Shown here piece by piece: positions 11,099 through 21,400 of a DNA stretch of 64,000 nt. Where the stretch lies: the NCBI GenBank assembly GCA_958450365.1, contig CAUEEP010000877.1:1-64000 (forward strand), given 5' to 3'. The stretch's first letter is position 1. Every line of letters starts with the position of its first letter. A model generated the notes under the pieces. It did no database searches and was not told the origin of the DNA. It saw only the letters and a program-made list of their open reading frames with translations. Source of the stretch: Mesorhabditis belari (lineage: Eukaryota; Nematoda; Chromadorea; Rhabditida; Rhabditidae). The translations under genes were made by a program, and so were the position numbers.

Positions 11099-12804
11099 CG
11101 CATTGTAACCGTAAAAGTTGATCCACTCTTGGTGCCCAGATTTGTATCCATAAAAACAGCCGACAATTGAGATAAAAGTTGCAAGAAAATGGAACAAGAT
11201 TATGGGGATCTGAATGGTTTTTCAGCTTTGGATTGAACTTTTTTTGTTAGACTTTCCCACCTCAATCGTTCCAATTAGATTTAGATTCATAAAAAGACGC
11301 ATGCTGATTTCACTGATCAAGATTGACGAGGCACCGAAAAGAGCAAGACCAATCTGAAAATTTTACAACAGTTTTGTAAATGATTTATTAAAGTTTCCAA
11401 AACTTTCCACCTTTCTCGATTACTCGTACCAGCAACTGTGGGATGATCAAAACCGGTACGTATTTTAAATTTAAAATAACGAATGTCACAGATTCAAACC
11501 TTTTTTCATCGAATCATACGTTTTAAAGACAATTTTACTTTATAACGCTTGCATTTAGAATAGTTAAAATGTACATATTTGAGAGGCTAAACTGTAAGCT
11601 GTTTCCTCAAAATCCCCTCAATTTTTGCCGCCGACCATCTCAATAAAAAAATGAAGGAATTGGCAAGAAAAACCAGATTTCCAGAGAGCGGATTGAACCA
11701 TCGATCTTTTGCTTTCCGGCCAATGACTCTAACCATTAAGCTAGCCGATACCTTAACTTGCCAAGGAAAAGAGGGAAAGACAAAGGGGAAGAAGAAAGGA
11801 AGAAAGAAAGAAGCAAAGTAATCGCAAAGAGAAAGCGACAAAATGAAGACAAAAACCGAATTGCTAAAGAATCCAGTTATTCGGAGGAGTTATTCGGATT
11901 TTCTAGGAGCCCAAACAATATCTAAAGCTTCACATTAGTGAACTTTAATTCCAATTGGAGTCCCAGGGGCAAAAACCGATGAATCCCATTCCCACTAGGA
12001 TGAAAGAAATCATTGTCAAAGAAGTCGGGGTTATTTTGGAAAAAGAGCACAATGCCGGTAATGACACAAGCTGGGAGAATGAACATGAAAATGAGAATGC
12101 AAAGAGAATGCACATGTTACGGTAAGAACGATCTATGCACTGTACAGTCATAAAGAAGTGAAGGAATTGACAAGAAAAACTAGATTTCTGGAGAGCGGAT
12201 TGAACCATAGATCTTTTGCTTTCCGGCCAATGACTCTAACCATTAAGCTATCTGATACCTTAGCTTGCCAAGAGAAAGAGGGAAAGACAAGGGGGAAGAA
12301 GAAAAGAAAGGAAAGGAAGAAAGAAAGAAAGAATTATCCACATGCGCGTTTTCCGGAAAAACCAATATCTTTCATAATGTTTCTACTGTCAAAAGATAAG
12401 CTCAGTTTCCCCAACAGAGAAAATGAACCGAAAATTCATTTTTTTAAGCCATTCCTCGGCGACTTTTGATCAAGCCGCTAAATCCATTTTTTTCTCAACT
12501 CAAAAACGGTTAAAGATTCCTCAATTCTGCCGAGGTTGATTACATATTTCCTCCAAAAATCAGGACATCGGGAGGAGGCGGGCGGAGGAAATAATAGAGT
12601 GAGTTTTAAGAGATCAAAAATACCAAAAGGATTGACAAAAGAATTGATTACGATGGATTTTAGAACTCTTTTAGATATTTTAGATCTTTTAGATTTAAAT
12701 TTGAATATTTGAATGAACTTTATTCTATTTCTCACCCATCGTCTCTTGTCGGCGAATTCAAGTTGATTAATTGTGGGCCCTTCAGGGGATTTCTCGTTAG
12801 ACAT
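11099..12804 (-). CDS. Unrecognised multi-pass membrane protein, incomplete exon model
   Basis: Two minus-strand exons are well defined by splice sites and share phase 0. 11353-11261 encodes a hydrophobic segment beginning IGLALFGASSILISE; 11209-11099 begins IPIILFHFLATFISI and ends GHQEWINFYGYNA before a GTAAGT donor. A possible first exon is 12804-12736, starting MSNEKSPEGPTINQLEF and ending RRW at a GTGAGA donor. A further hydrophobic stretch (ILIFMFILPACVITG) lies at about 12100-12020 but its frame does not join cleanly. The next exon should lie below 11099, where a mariner copy begins, so the 3' end may be lost. Family not recognised. The two tRNA-like repeats at 11.6 and 12.2 kb lie inside its introns. 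Confidence 0.45.
11640..11840 (-). repeat. tRNA-like SINE candidate, copy 1
   Basis: On the minus strand there is an A-box-like TAGCTTAATGGTTAGAGTC and a B-box-like GATGGTTCAATCC, followed by weakly paired arms. On the + strand a purine-rich tail (AAAGACAAAGGGGAAGAAG) follows. About 185 bp are repeated at 12150-12340. tRNA-derived by pattern, not a working tRNA. Confidence 0.5.
12150..12340 (-). repeat. tRNA-like SINE candidate, copy 2
   Basis: Second copy of the unit at 11640-11840, about 500 bp downstream in the same orientation, with the same A/B-box-like blocks and purine-rich tail. Confidence 0.5.
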
Positions 12805-13329
12805 CTCAATTTGGATAGTTTAAATTAATATTATTAATAAGCAATACAAAAATAAAGAACTTTTGTGGTCAATAAAATTTAAAAGAAGTCAATAAGTTTT
12901 TTTGTTTAGTCTTCACCGCTTATGAATCAACATTTTTCATTCTCAGTTTAATAACATGATTGTGAAATCAAGAATTTAAGCGTTAAAGTGCTAGTGAACT
13001 TGTTTTTCGTGAATTCTTTGAAAAAAGAAGAAAAATAAATCGAGTTGAGGGATTGTTGCGAAAAAAATCAAAGAAAAATCACCACTTTCTCTCATACAAG
13101 CCTCTCGCTCGGATCGAAATATTCACGAATAGGTCTAGATATGCTGCGTACTTAAAGGATTAATTGCCTACTTAGATTCATACAAATATGGTGCCTGGCC
13201 AGCTACTCCAGTAGAATAGTGACCTAAAACTTTGAAAGGGAATCGATGATGAACTGGAAAGTGAAAGTTTCCGGGATACCGTTTTGGGTTTCCGGGATAC
13301 CTTTCCATATCGTTTTCCATTAATAATGT
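12805..13329. other. Intergenic, no gene seen
   Basis: AT-rich sequence without a supported exon, tRNA or clear repeat. Two short related phrases (TTTCCGGGATACC) near 13270-13300 are the only local repetition noticed. Confidence 0.4.
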
Positions 13330-13545
13330 TTTTCTAAGACACCGCCATATTCTCCTGATTGCAATCCGATTGAACATTTGTGAGCTCATGTAAAACGAGG
13401 ATATCGATTTACCTCAAAAGATGAGCTTTGGGATAAAGTAAAAGAAATTTGAAAGTTGATCCCAGTGCCGACGCTCGAGAAATTAGTTGCAAGCATGCCG
13501 AAATGAAACGAATGAAGGCAAACATTAAAGCCTGAGATGGCTCAA
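13330..13545 (+). pseudogene. Tc1-type transposase C-terminal relic
   Basis: One frame reads TPPYSPDCNPIEHL, stop, AHVKRGYRFTSKDELWDKV, stop, and PVPTLEKLVASMPK. This matches the end of Tc1-like DDE_3 transposases (SPDxNPIE motif). Two TGA codons stand where Trp is expected, so the copy is dead. The N-terminal two thirds are missing. Confidence 0.7.
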
Positions 13546-14039
13546 CAAAATATTGAATTCTTCTTTTTTTTCGATAGGGGCTCAATACTTTTTCCATCGG
13601 TTTTTTCAATATGGTGTCTGGGCGGCTTTTCCAGTAGAATAGCGAACCAAAACTTTGATACATATGTATTGGGTTGGTTGCGTGTTTGCTTGTTTGCTAA
13701 ACTTGTTTGCTAAATGTCGGAATGCAAAGCTGTAGGTCGATGGTTTGATTCCCATTAAGGTTTTCTTTTGAAAAGCTGTTTTATAGTGTTCTCTAATCCA
13801 CCTTCTCTTCGTAATTGCTAAATATTCAAAAATTTTATTCTAATCTTTCTAATCTTATCGCGAGCACGCAAGCGTTTTAGCCAGGTCAGAAATCTGATCA
13901 ATCAAAATGCTAAATTCCTTGCGATTCCTATCTATTTAGCAAAAAACGAGCAACAGATTCGGAATCAGAGTCAAATTCTGCATCGGATGGTCTAGGTCTC
14001 ATTTCGATTGGCCACCTTGATTTCGTGACCTTGTTAGTA

Positions 14040-14375
14040 TACAATTTTTGACTTGTTAGTATACAATCAGGCTTTAGCTCTACGCAACGCTGTTGACCAA
14101 ACAATCCATCAACCAGCACTCACAGGCTCTCCGCTGAACTGGATATTCCTCAAACATCAGTTATCCGGCACCTTCACACCCTTGGAAAGATCAACAAAAG
14201 CTGCCGAGAAGTGGCACATGATTTAACGGAAAATCAAGCTCAAAATCGTGTAGACACTTGCCGAAAACTGCTGGAAAATCCGAACGATGACCGCTTTATT
14301 CGCTGAATTGTGACTTGTGATGAAAAGTGGGTCTATTTTAGTAATCCGGACAAGTAAAGGGCCGGAAAATTCGCA
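14040..14375 (+). pseudogene. Mariner transposase N-terminal/middle relic
   Basis: Frame with SVIRHLHTLGKINKSCREV, HDLTENQAQNRVDTC and IVTCDEKWVYFSNPDK. These are the helix-turn-helix end, the L-T-E-N-Q linker and the first catalytic Asp (CDEKW) of mariner transposases. In-frame stops break it (for example before IVTCDEKW). No downstream catalytic part follows. Confidence 0.75.
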
Positions 14376-14989
14376 CCTTCTTCTTTTCATCAAATTTTTA
14401 TTACATAAATCATGTCTGATCGCCTACCGTATATGAGCAACATTATCCCCAATGTCCATCTCATCTTCTCTCAAAAGCCGCAACTCTTTTCCGCTCGCTC
14501 ATCTTTTTGCGTGTTCGATCGACGAGCGGTAAAATAATTGCAAATACGCGATCCGACAGACAAAAAGCCTTTCTCTTTGGTTTTTGTCACCGAAAAACAA
14601 AACTTCCTCGTGGTGACCGAAATTCGAGGTGTCAAAGAGTTTCACAGTTTGTGAAATAGTCCCCTAATTGGTCATATCGATCAAATTCGACCACCAATTG
14701 ACGAAAAGAGGCAGACAAGTGAGTTGTAGACGGATAAGACTCAAATGATCAAAATCCTGGCTGTACTGACTCTACTGACTAGGGTTTGGTTCTTGTCTGA
14801 CTAGAAAATTTTTGATCTTTATTGTGAAACTTTGTCATTATTTTTATTATTGTCATTAACAGGGCAACTTGTGAATTTCTGTTTCATTTTTTGAAAAAAC
14901 TCTTTTGAATCTCTTGGCGGATTTTTAACTTCTGAATTCTTCCGAATTTCTGAACTTCTGAAGACTTCTGAATTTTGTGAGCAAAGTTT

Positions 14990-15560
14990 GCAAAGCAAAG
15001 CAAAACCAGGCAAGACAAAGCCAGGCATGGCAAAGCCAGGCAAGACAAAGCCAGGCAAGACAAAGCCAGGCAAGGCAAAGCCAGGCAAGACAAAGCCAGG
15101 CATGGCAAAGCCAGGCAAGACAAAGCCAGGCAAGACAAAGCCAGGCAAGACAAAGCCAGGCAAGACAAAGCCAGGCAAGACAAAGCCAGGCAAGACAAAG
15201 CCAGGCAAGACAAAGCCAGGCAAGGCAAGCAGGCAAGAAAGCCAGGCAAGAAAGCCAGGCAGGCAAAGCCAGCAAGAAAGCCAGGCAGGCAGCCAGGCAA
15301 GAAGCCAGGCATGGAAGCCAGGAGAAAGCCAGGCAGGCAAAGCCAGGCAGAAGCCAGCAAGGAAAGCCAGGCAAGACAAAGCCAGGCAAGACAAAGCCAG
15401 GCAAGGCAAAGCCAGGCATGGCAAAGCCAGGCAAGACAAAGCCAGGCAAGGCAAAGCCAGGAAGGCAAAGCCAGGTAAGACAAAGCCAGGCAAGGCAAAG
15501 CCAGGCAAGGCAAAGCCAGGCAAGGCAAAGCCAGGCAAGACAAAGCAAAGCCAGGAAGGG
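14990..15560 (+). repeat. Minisatellite, 15-bp unit AAGACAAAGCCAGGC
   Basis: About 35-40 units of 10-15 bp built around AAAGCCAGGCAAGAC and AAAGCCAGGCAAGGC. It is regular at 15003-15220, scrambled with shorter units at 15220-15370, then regular again to 15545. Long open frames on both strands (QARQS or PGKTK repeats) come from the repeat period and are not genes. Confidence 0.9.
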
Positions 15561-15841
15561 TCAGCTTTATTAAGACTCTGGTCTGGTCTTAAAAGTTACT
15601 TTTGAAAGCTTTAATTATAAGCTCTTTATTCTATTTTAAAACAGAAATCCGGCAGCTGCCAAAATCTTTTTGAAGATATTGTAGAATTCTCAAAAATTGC
15701 CTCTACTTCAACTAAAAGTCAACGAAAACAAATGTGTCAAAACTCAAACGATTATTACTATTTTAAAAAACAGGTTCTTTAAGTAGATTTTTAATTTATT
15801 TTGCCAAAAAGCTTTACCTGGTATAAATTCTGTACTTGCAT

Positions 15842-16690
15842 TGTTAGAGGAGTGTAAATCGGCAAACCGGCTTCGATTTTATTGATTTATTATAGCTTTT
15901 TGTTTCTCTAAACAAAACAAAACAAATAGTTCTTTATTAAAAAGTTTTATTTTATTAAAAGCCTCAAAGTAGAAATACAATTCTCGTTTTTGTTGATTTC
16001 CTTCACTCTGCAACTAGCCAAACGATTTTTGCAACTTTCCATCATTTACCGTCCATTATCACTTCGAAAAAAACAGAAAAGACTCAGAGTTGCGACGACG
16101 AATCACCAAAAAGCCGCCGCAGTATAATAAGACACCAGAAATACCGTACCCCAAACAATGTCGCGGTCAAACGCGTATAAAAGGACGCCTTCTTCCGCAT
16201 TTAGTCAGAATTTTCTCTTATTTTGGTCTTGTGAAAATTGTTTTCTTTTGTTCGAGATACTTCCACAATTTTCATCAAAGTGATTCCTTTTTGTCTCTGG
16301 GTCAACACATTGTTTCTTGGAGTTTCGTTGAAAAATTTTTCAGCCATCAGAAAGCCGCTTCCCCTTACTTGTATTGAATAAACTTGGTTTTCTTATTCAT
16401 TCAAGCAAAAGCGCACAGGTCTAGCCATGTCTAGTGAATTCAAGGAAAAGCTAGTAATTCGTAATGTTAGATTGTTCGAGAAGTGTAAATCGGCAAACTG
16501 GCTCCGATTTTATCGATTTATTATAGTTTCGTGTTTCTCTAAACAAAACAAAACAAATAGTTCTTTATTAAAAGCCTCAAAGTATAAATACAATTCTCGT
16601 TTTTGTTGATTTCCTTCACTCTGCAACTAGCCAAACGATTTTTGCAACTTTCCATCATTTACCGCCTAAATCGCTTCGAAAAAAGCTGGA
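15842..16690 (+). mobile_element. LTR-like repeats in partial tandem
   Basis: A ~220-bp block beginning TGTTAG and GTGTAAATCGGCAAACCGGC occurs at 15842-16070 and again at 16465-16680. Between them are a TATAAAAGG box (16176) and a GAATAAAC poly(A)-type signal (16376). This order (upstream block, TATA, AATAAA, second upstream block) suits an LTR followed by the start of another LTR copy. No gag-pol frame or primer-binding site was recognised, so the element class is open. Confidence 0.5.
16176..16183 (+). promoter_or_regulatory. TATA box inside LTR-like repeat
   Basis: TATAAAAG after a GC-rich ACGCG, with a possible initiator TCAG about 27 bp downstream at 16204. It lies between the two copies of the LTR-like block and is most likely the element's own promoter. 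Confidence 0.45.
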
Positions 16691-16965
16691 CTTTGATGCT
16701 AAAATTGCGCTTGAAATCTATTTTCAGTAAAAAAGTAAATATAGGTATTGGCCGGCTTTCAATCATGTTGAAGTTGAAGATGTAGTCATTCTGGTTCTGT
16801 TTGGATCATTGTTTCAATAGCTTATTTTGGCTGACGTGAATTAGGGCACTAAACATTAAGGGGACTAACTCTCATTTCATTTTTCTTACGCAGCATATAA
16901 CTAGTTTAGTAAAAAGATGCTAATAACGACTGCTGACCAATTGAAATGGAAGGTTAGAGAGGCAT

Positions 16966-17550
16966 TTCAGTATTGTTGTTTTCCGAACTTCTACCTGGGT
17001 AGCCTTTGCTGTCACTGCTGATTTACTCTGCCTGGCCGTTACCGCGCTGGCTTTGCTGGGCATCAGCGGCAATTGGCGCTTCGCGCAGGGCAGCTGGCGG
17101 TATATTTGTTGCCACTCCACGGCGACCTGTTTATTTTACCGGTCTCGCGATGATCGCGGAAGCGTTACTCGGCCGGGGCAGACAGCGAAAACGAAAACCG
17201 TGCCAAGAAGTCAGGCTGGTTATAAAGAATTTGTAACCCCGGCAGGCATAAAATTCCACGCTTGTAGCCATTCAGTGCCGCTTCGCCAATGGCTGTTCAC
17301 CCGGCGCCCGCGTAAATTCCACATTGCAGATTCAAATCGCTTTTTGTTTGCGCGCCCCGGCCCGACTATTAAAACCATTCGCCCGATCGACTTTCGCTTT
17401 GTTTCGCGCTATAACTATTGCGGCATACTCGCCGCGTTAGCTCACCAGAAGCGACACGTAACGCGCGCGCGGAACAGCTCCGCTCGCGGACGGCCGGGAC
17501 CGGGTTTAAAACTTGGCCCTCGAAGACAGGCACGAGTAGTGTTTGTATAA
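16966..17550 (+). other. GC-rich island with an open frame of ~190 codons
   Basis: From about 16990 to 17560 the sequence is far richer in G+C than its surroundings (GCGCGCCCCGGCCCGAC, CGCGCGCGGAACAGC). One + frame is open from a TTTCAG-like acceptor near 16966 to TAA at 17550. It begins IVVFRTSTWVAFAVTADLLC with a long hydrophobic stretch, then becomes Arg-rich. I do not recognise the product. It could be a host exon, a piece of foreign DNA, or chance openness caused by high GC (few stop codons). Confidence 0.3.
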
Positions 17551-17944
17551 AGAAACGGGCGACCACATATTAATTTTACTATTGCTCTGCCTCTTAACTG
17601 CCTGAACAAGCTAGCCAAAATGAATAGAAGCTGATTACAAGAAATATCATTCTGCACCAGTTTCGACTCCACTGATGAGTTTCTGCGACTGGCTAAAAAC
17701 CATTTGCCCAAATATTGCCAGATCTTAATACCACTGCAAACAAATCAGTTGGCGAAATGAAGCGCAGACTAAAGGCTGGTTTCGCTTATTCAATTCCATG
17801 ATTATATTTTTAACTTTTATCCAGTACTCAGAAACTAACCTCAATAATAAGAAGATTTTAACGAACCAGAGTTAAAATTGAATTGACAAGCAGAGTTAGA
17901 ATTGAACAAATTAAGAATTAAGCAAAAAGCAGCAAAAGGAAAAT

Positions 17945-18030
17945 CATCAAGGGGAGTCGAACCTATGGCAAAGATGTTTAGATCATTTTGTATTCCAGCC
18001 TCCTATCCACTTGACCACCAGTCCACATTA
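17945..18030 (-). repeat. Degenerate tRNA-like sequence
   Basis: On the minus strand, GGTGGTCAAGTGGATAGGAGG resembles an A box and ATAGGTTCGACTCCCC is a good B box, spaced as in a tRNA with a longer variable arm. No anticodon stem could be formed. Probable tRNA-derived repeat. Confidence 0.35.
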
Positions 18031-18296
18031 AGTAGGCGAGAAAGATGCTTTTTATCGGGATGCTAAAATCTTGTAAGCTAAATATCTCGCTTTTCCGGAG
18101 TCCTGGGCAAAAACTAAAAGCAGATTCGGAATCTCCACAGTCGAATCTATAAGATGGAGTTGGTCACATAGGAAAAGGCCACGGTAAGTTCATGCCTTTC
18201 TCTAGTAAGTCTTTACCCATTTGTTTCATTAGCTAAATGAATGAGTCTCAAACTACCAAATTTTGGCTTTGGTTTGGCTTAATAGTCTGGCTTAAT

Positions 18297-18365
18297 AGTT
18301 TGAGTTCAATGAAACTATAGTGTTCTGGTAGTTGGTGAATTGGGTAATTATTTAGTTAGTTATTC
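18297..18365. repeat. 68-bp direct repeat (partner 19994-20062)
   Basis: GAGTTCAATGAAACTATAGT and the following ~48 bp occur again at 19994-20062. The second copy is in an intron of the PAN/mucin gene, the first just upstream of its first recognised exon. Confidence 0.7.
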
Positions 18366-18425
18366 CATTAACTCTGAACATTCTTTCAATTTACAATGAA
18401 ATAAAGTTTTAAGAAAATTTTCAGC

Positions 18426-21400
18426 TTACAAATGTCGACAGCACAACTCCCGACAAAAGCAATGCAACCATCTACAAGAACTGTCAGTCCTACACCACGA
18501 ATTGGCCGATAATCGTGTTTGTTTTACAGATTTTCTAAAGATTGAGTTGCTTTGATGTGAGTCCAATCAAATTATAAGCTTACTGAATTGTTGAAGTCAA
18601 ATTGTTAATTGTTTTGTTAATGATTTGGAAATTGGAAATTTTCAGAAACTCAACCACTCCATTTGTCACCACAACACCACAAAGCACGACAACAATGGGG
18701 TAGCTTTGTCATTCGATTTAACAAATCGCTAACAGATTTCAGTATCACTACGACAACAGTCGGCAATCAAAATACGAGAACGACGATTGGAACTACAACT
18801 GGAAATGTATCGTGTAAGTTGATGTTAATAGTTTTGAACAAAGATCAACTTTTTGTTGATCAGCAAAGATCAATCAGAAGCCAGGAAGCTCTTTGGCTTA
18901 GCTCAAAACTAAAAAGTACCACTAAAAGTCAGACCTGATCTTGCTTCAAGCAATTCCAAATACTTTTGACCTGCTGGCTCGGCTCTGGCCTGCTGGCTCG
19001 GCTCTGGCCTGCTGGCTCGGCTCTGGCCTGCTGGCTCGGCTCTGGCCTGCTGGCCCGGCTCTGGCCCTGGCCGGCCGGCCGTGGCCGGCTCTGGCCGTGC
19101 GGCGGCCCTGGCCGGCTCTGGCCGTGGCCGGCTCTGGCCGTGGCCCGGCTCTGGCTGGCCCGGCTCTGGCCTGCTGGCCCGGCTCTGGCCTGCTGGCCCG
19201 GCTCTGGCCTGCTGGCCAGGCTCTAGCCTGCTGGCCCAGCTCTAGCCTGCTATACATCTTGTTGAGAACTTTTTGAACTCTCGAATCATTTCGTCATTAT
19301 TAGATTCTCAGACTTGATGTTGCATGAGCTGTTTTTAAATCTTTACTGACAAAACTGATAAATGAAGTATGCGGTACGTGCGGTAGTGTACTAAGAACGA
19401 AAATTTTTAGTATGCACGGGTCTTTCGTCAGATGTGCCAGGATATGACATTGTTGTCATCAACGCGGATATTTCTCAGAGTTACGGTCGTTTTGGTGGCT
19501 ACTTTTTCTCTGCTGTTGACTGCTCGCAATTGTGTACCTGGGATCACGGGAATATTGGGTGCTCTGGGTAAATGTTTGTTTTGAAAAGAAAAATGTTTCG
19601 TTGATAAAGTATGCGTAGTGTACTAGGAACGAAAAACAATGGAAAGGCACTCTTTCTTGGTGCGCTTGATGAGTTTTATGCCGTGAGAGTGCGCTAGAAT
19701 GGGTGTGTTTCCATTTTAAAGCACAAAATAGGGTACAGAAAACTTGAATTGCCTCTTTTTGGAACACTCTATAGTTCAGCATCTATAGAAACTATTTCTA
19801 GTTTCGCGTTCACTCCTAATCCAATGGGTGGCCGAGGAAATTGTACAGTTTTTCAACAAAACTGGCAAGTGGAAGCCTGTGAAAACGTGGGCGCTCAATC
19901 GAGTAATACGACTGTTTACGCGTTTTGTACATTGAGCGAAACGACCACAACAACAATTGGGTGCGTTTTGAAATGAAAGGCTTTGTGTTCCGGGTTTTGA
20001 GTTCAATGAAACTATAGTGTTCTGGTAGTTGGTGAATTGGGTAATTATTTAGTTAGTTATTCATCTTGTTTCACTAAAATAGCTAAGTTCAATGGAAATT
20101 TGCTAGTTCTATGCAAATAAACTTTCTTTAGACTTTCGACAATTCACTGGCTAACCACGACAACAAGTCCCACAACTACAACTTTCAGCACAACTACAAC
20201 AGACTCCACAACTACCACAACAAGTACTACCACCACCTCGTAAGTCTTTTCAAGTTACCAAGAACCTCACCATTTTGATCTAATAAGTTGATCAGTCTAA
20301 TAAGTTGTATCTAACAATTATAGAGTATTTATTCAAGTGCTTGTTCTAGAACTCCCACTACGACCACAACTTTACTCACGATTATCTCAACAACAACAAC
20401 AACAACAACCCAGCCACCGAATCCAATCACGACGGCAGCTGGAAGTGGGTTCTAGGAGCTGGCTATCTTAACAAGATAATAAAAACTATCGAAAAATCCA
20501 CATATCTGATATCTCATTATTTAGCACTCTTGTCTTACACGGTTTCTGATTGAATCTATTTTAAATCCATAGCCTACATAAAACTATAAGTAACCGTCTT
20601 CATGAATCTAAGGCTCAGAACTAGTAGAATTGTATCTCAAAAGCCTGATTCTAAATTCAGCTTGTCCAAATGGCTACCGGTGGGAAACTGGTAACTTTGA
20701 TGACTCGGCGGTGGCTCAAGGGAAATTTGTTGGTTATCTCAACTACATCGATTCATGTTACGAGTCTTGCCGCATAGCTTATGGCTTGCCACAATGCGTG
20801 GTAGGTTTTAGAAAATAAATGAAAACCACAAAAACTTCAGGGGTTCACTTACGAGCCACAGGAGAGGGGGAGATGTTATGTTTATTCGGATCTACCTGCT
20901 GGGACACCGATTGATTCTTCAAAACAACTAGATCTCTATTTGATGTGTAATCAAAGTGATAGCCAGGTAGAGAAGTGGGAAGTGATGAGTAGCTTTGTTG
21001 GGTTTTAGACGAGCACTACGAGCACTACGACCACAACTACGACGGTGGACACAACTACAACTACTCCAACAACCACATCGACTTTAACAACTACCAGAAC
21101 AAGTCCAACTACAACAACGATAACAACTACGATGGTGGATACAACTACAACCACTCCAATAACAACTACAACAACTACATCGACTACAACAACGATCAGA
21201 ACAAGTCCAACTACAACAATGACAACAACTACCTCAACGATCCCTACGACAACAACGCCAACAACTACTACGTCAACAAAAATAATCACCAAAACTACGA
21301 CTACAACCCCATCAACTAGTTCTTCAAAAACCAGTAGCGGTATTACTACTACAACAGCTGGAGCCACGGCAACAGAAACTTCATCTACTGAAGGAAACAC

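Noticed and set aside
14819..15605. Five overlapping open frames of about 200 codons on both strands
   Set aside because: They are produced by the 15-bp minisatellite, whose period is a multiple of three; no start context, splice sites or conserved domain.
18941..19276. Ala/Gly/Pro-rich frames on both strands
   Set aside because: Caused by the GC-rich minisatellite in a mucin intron.
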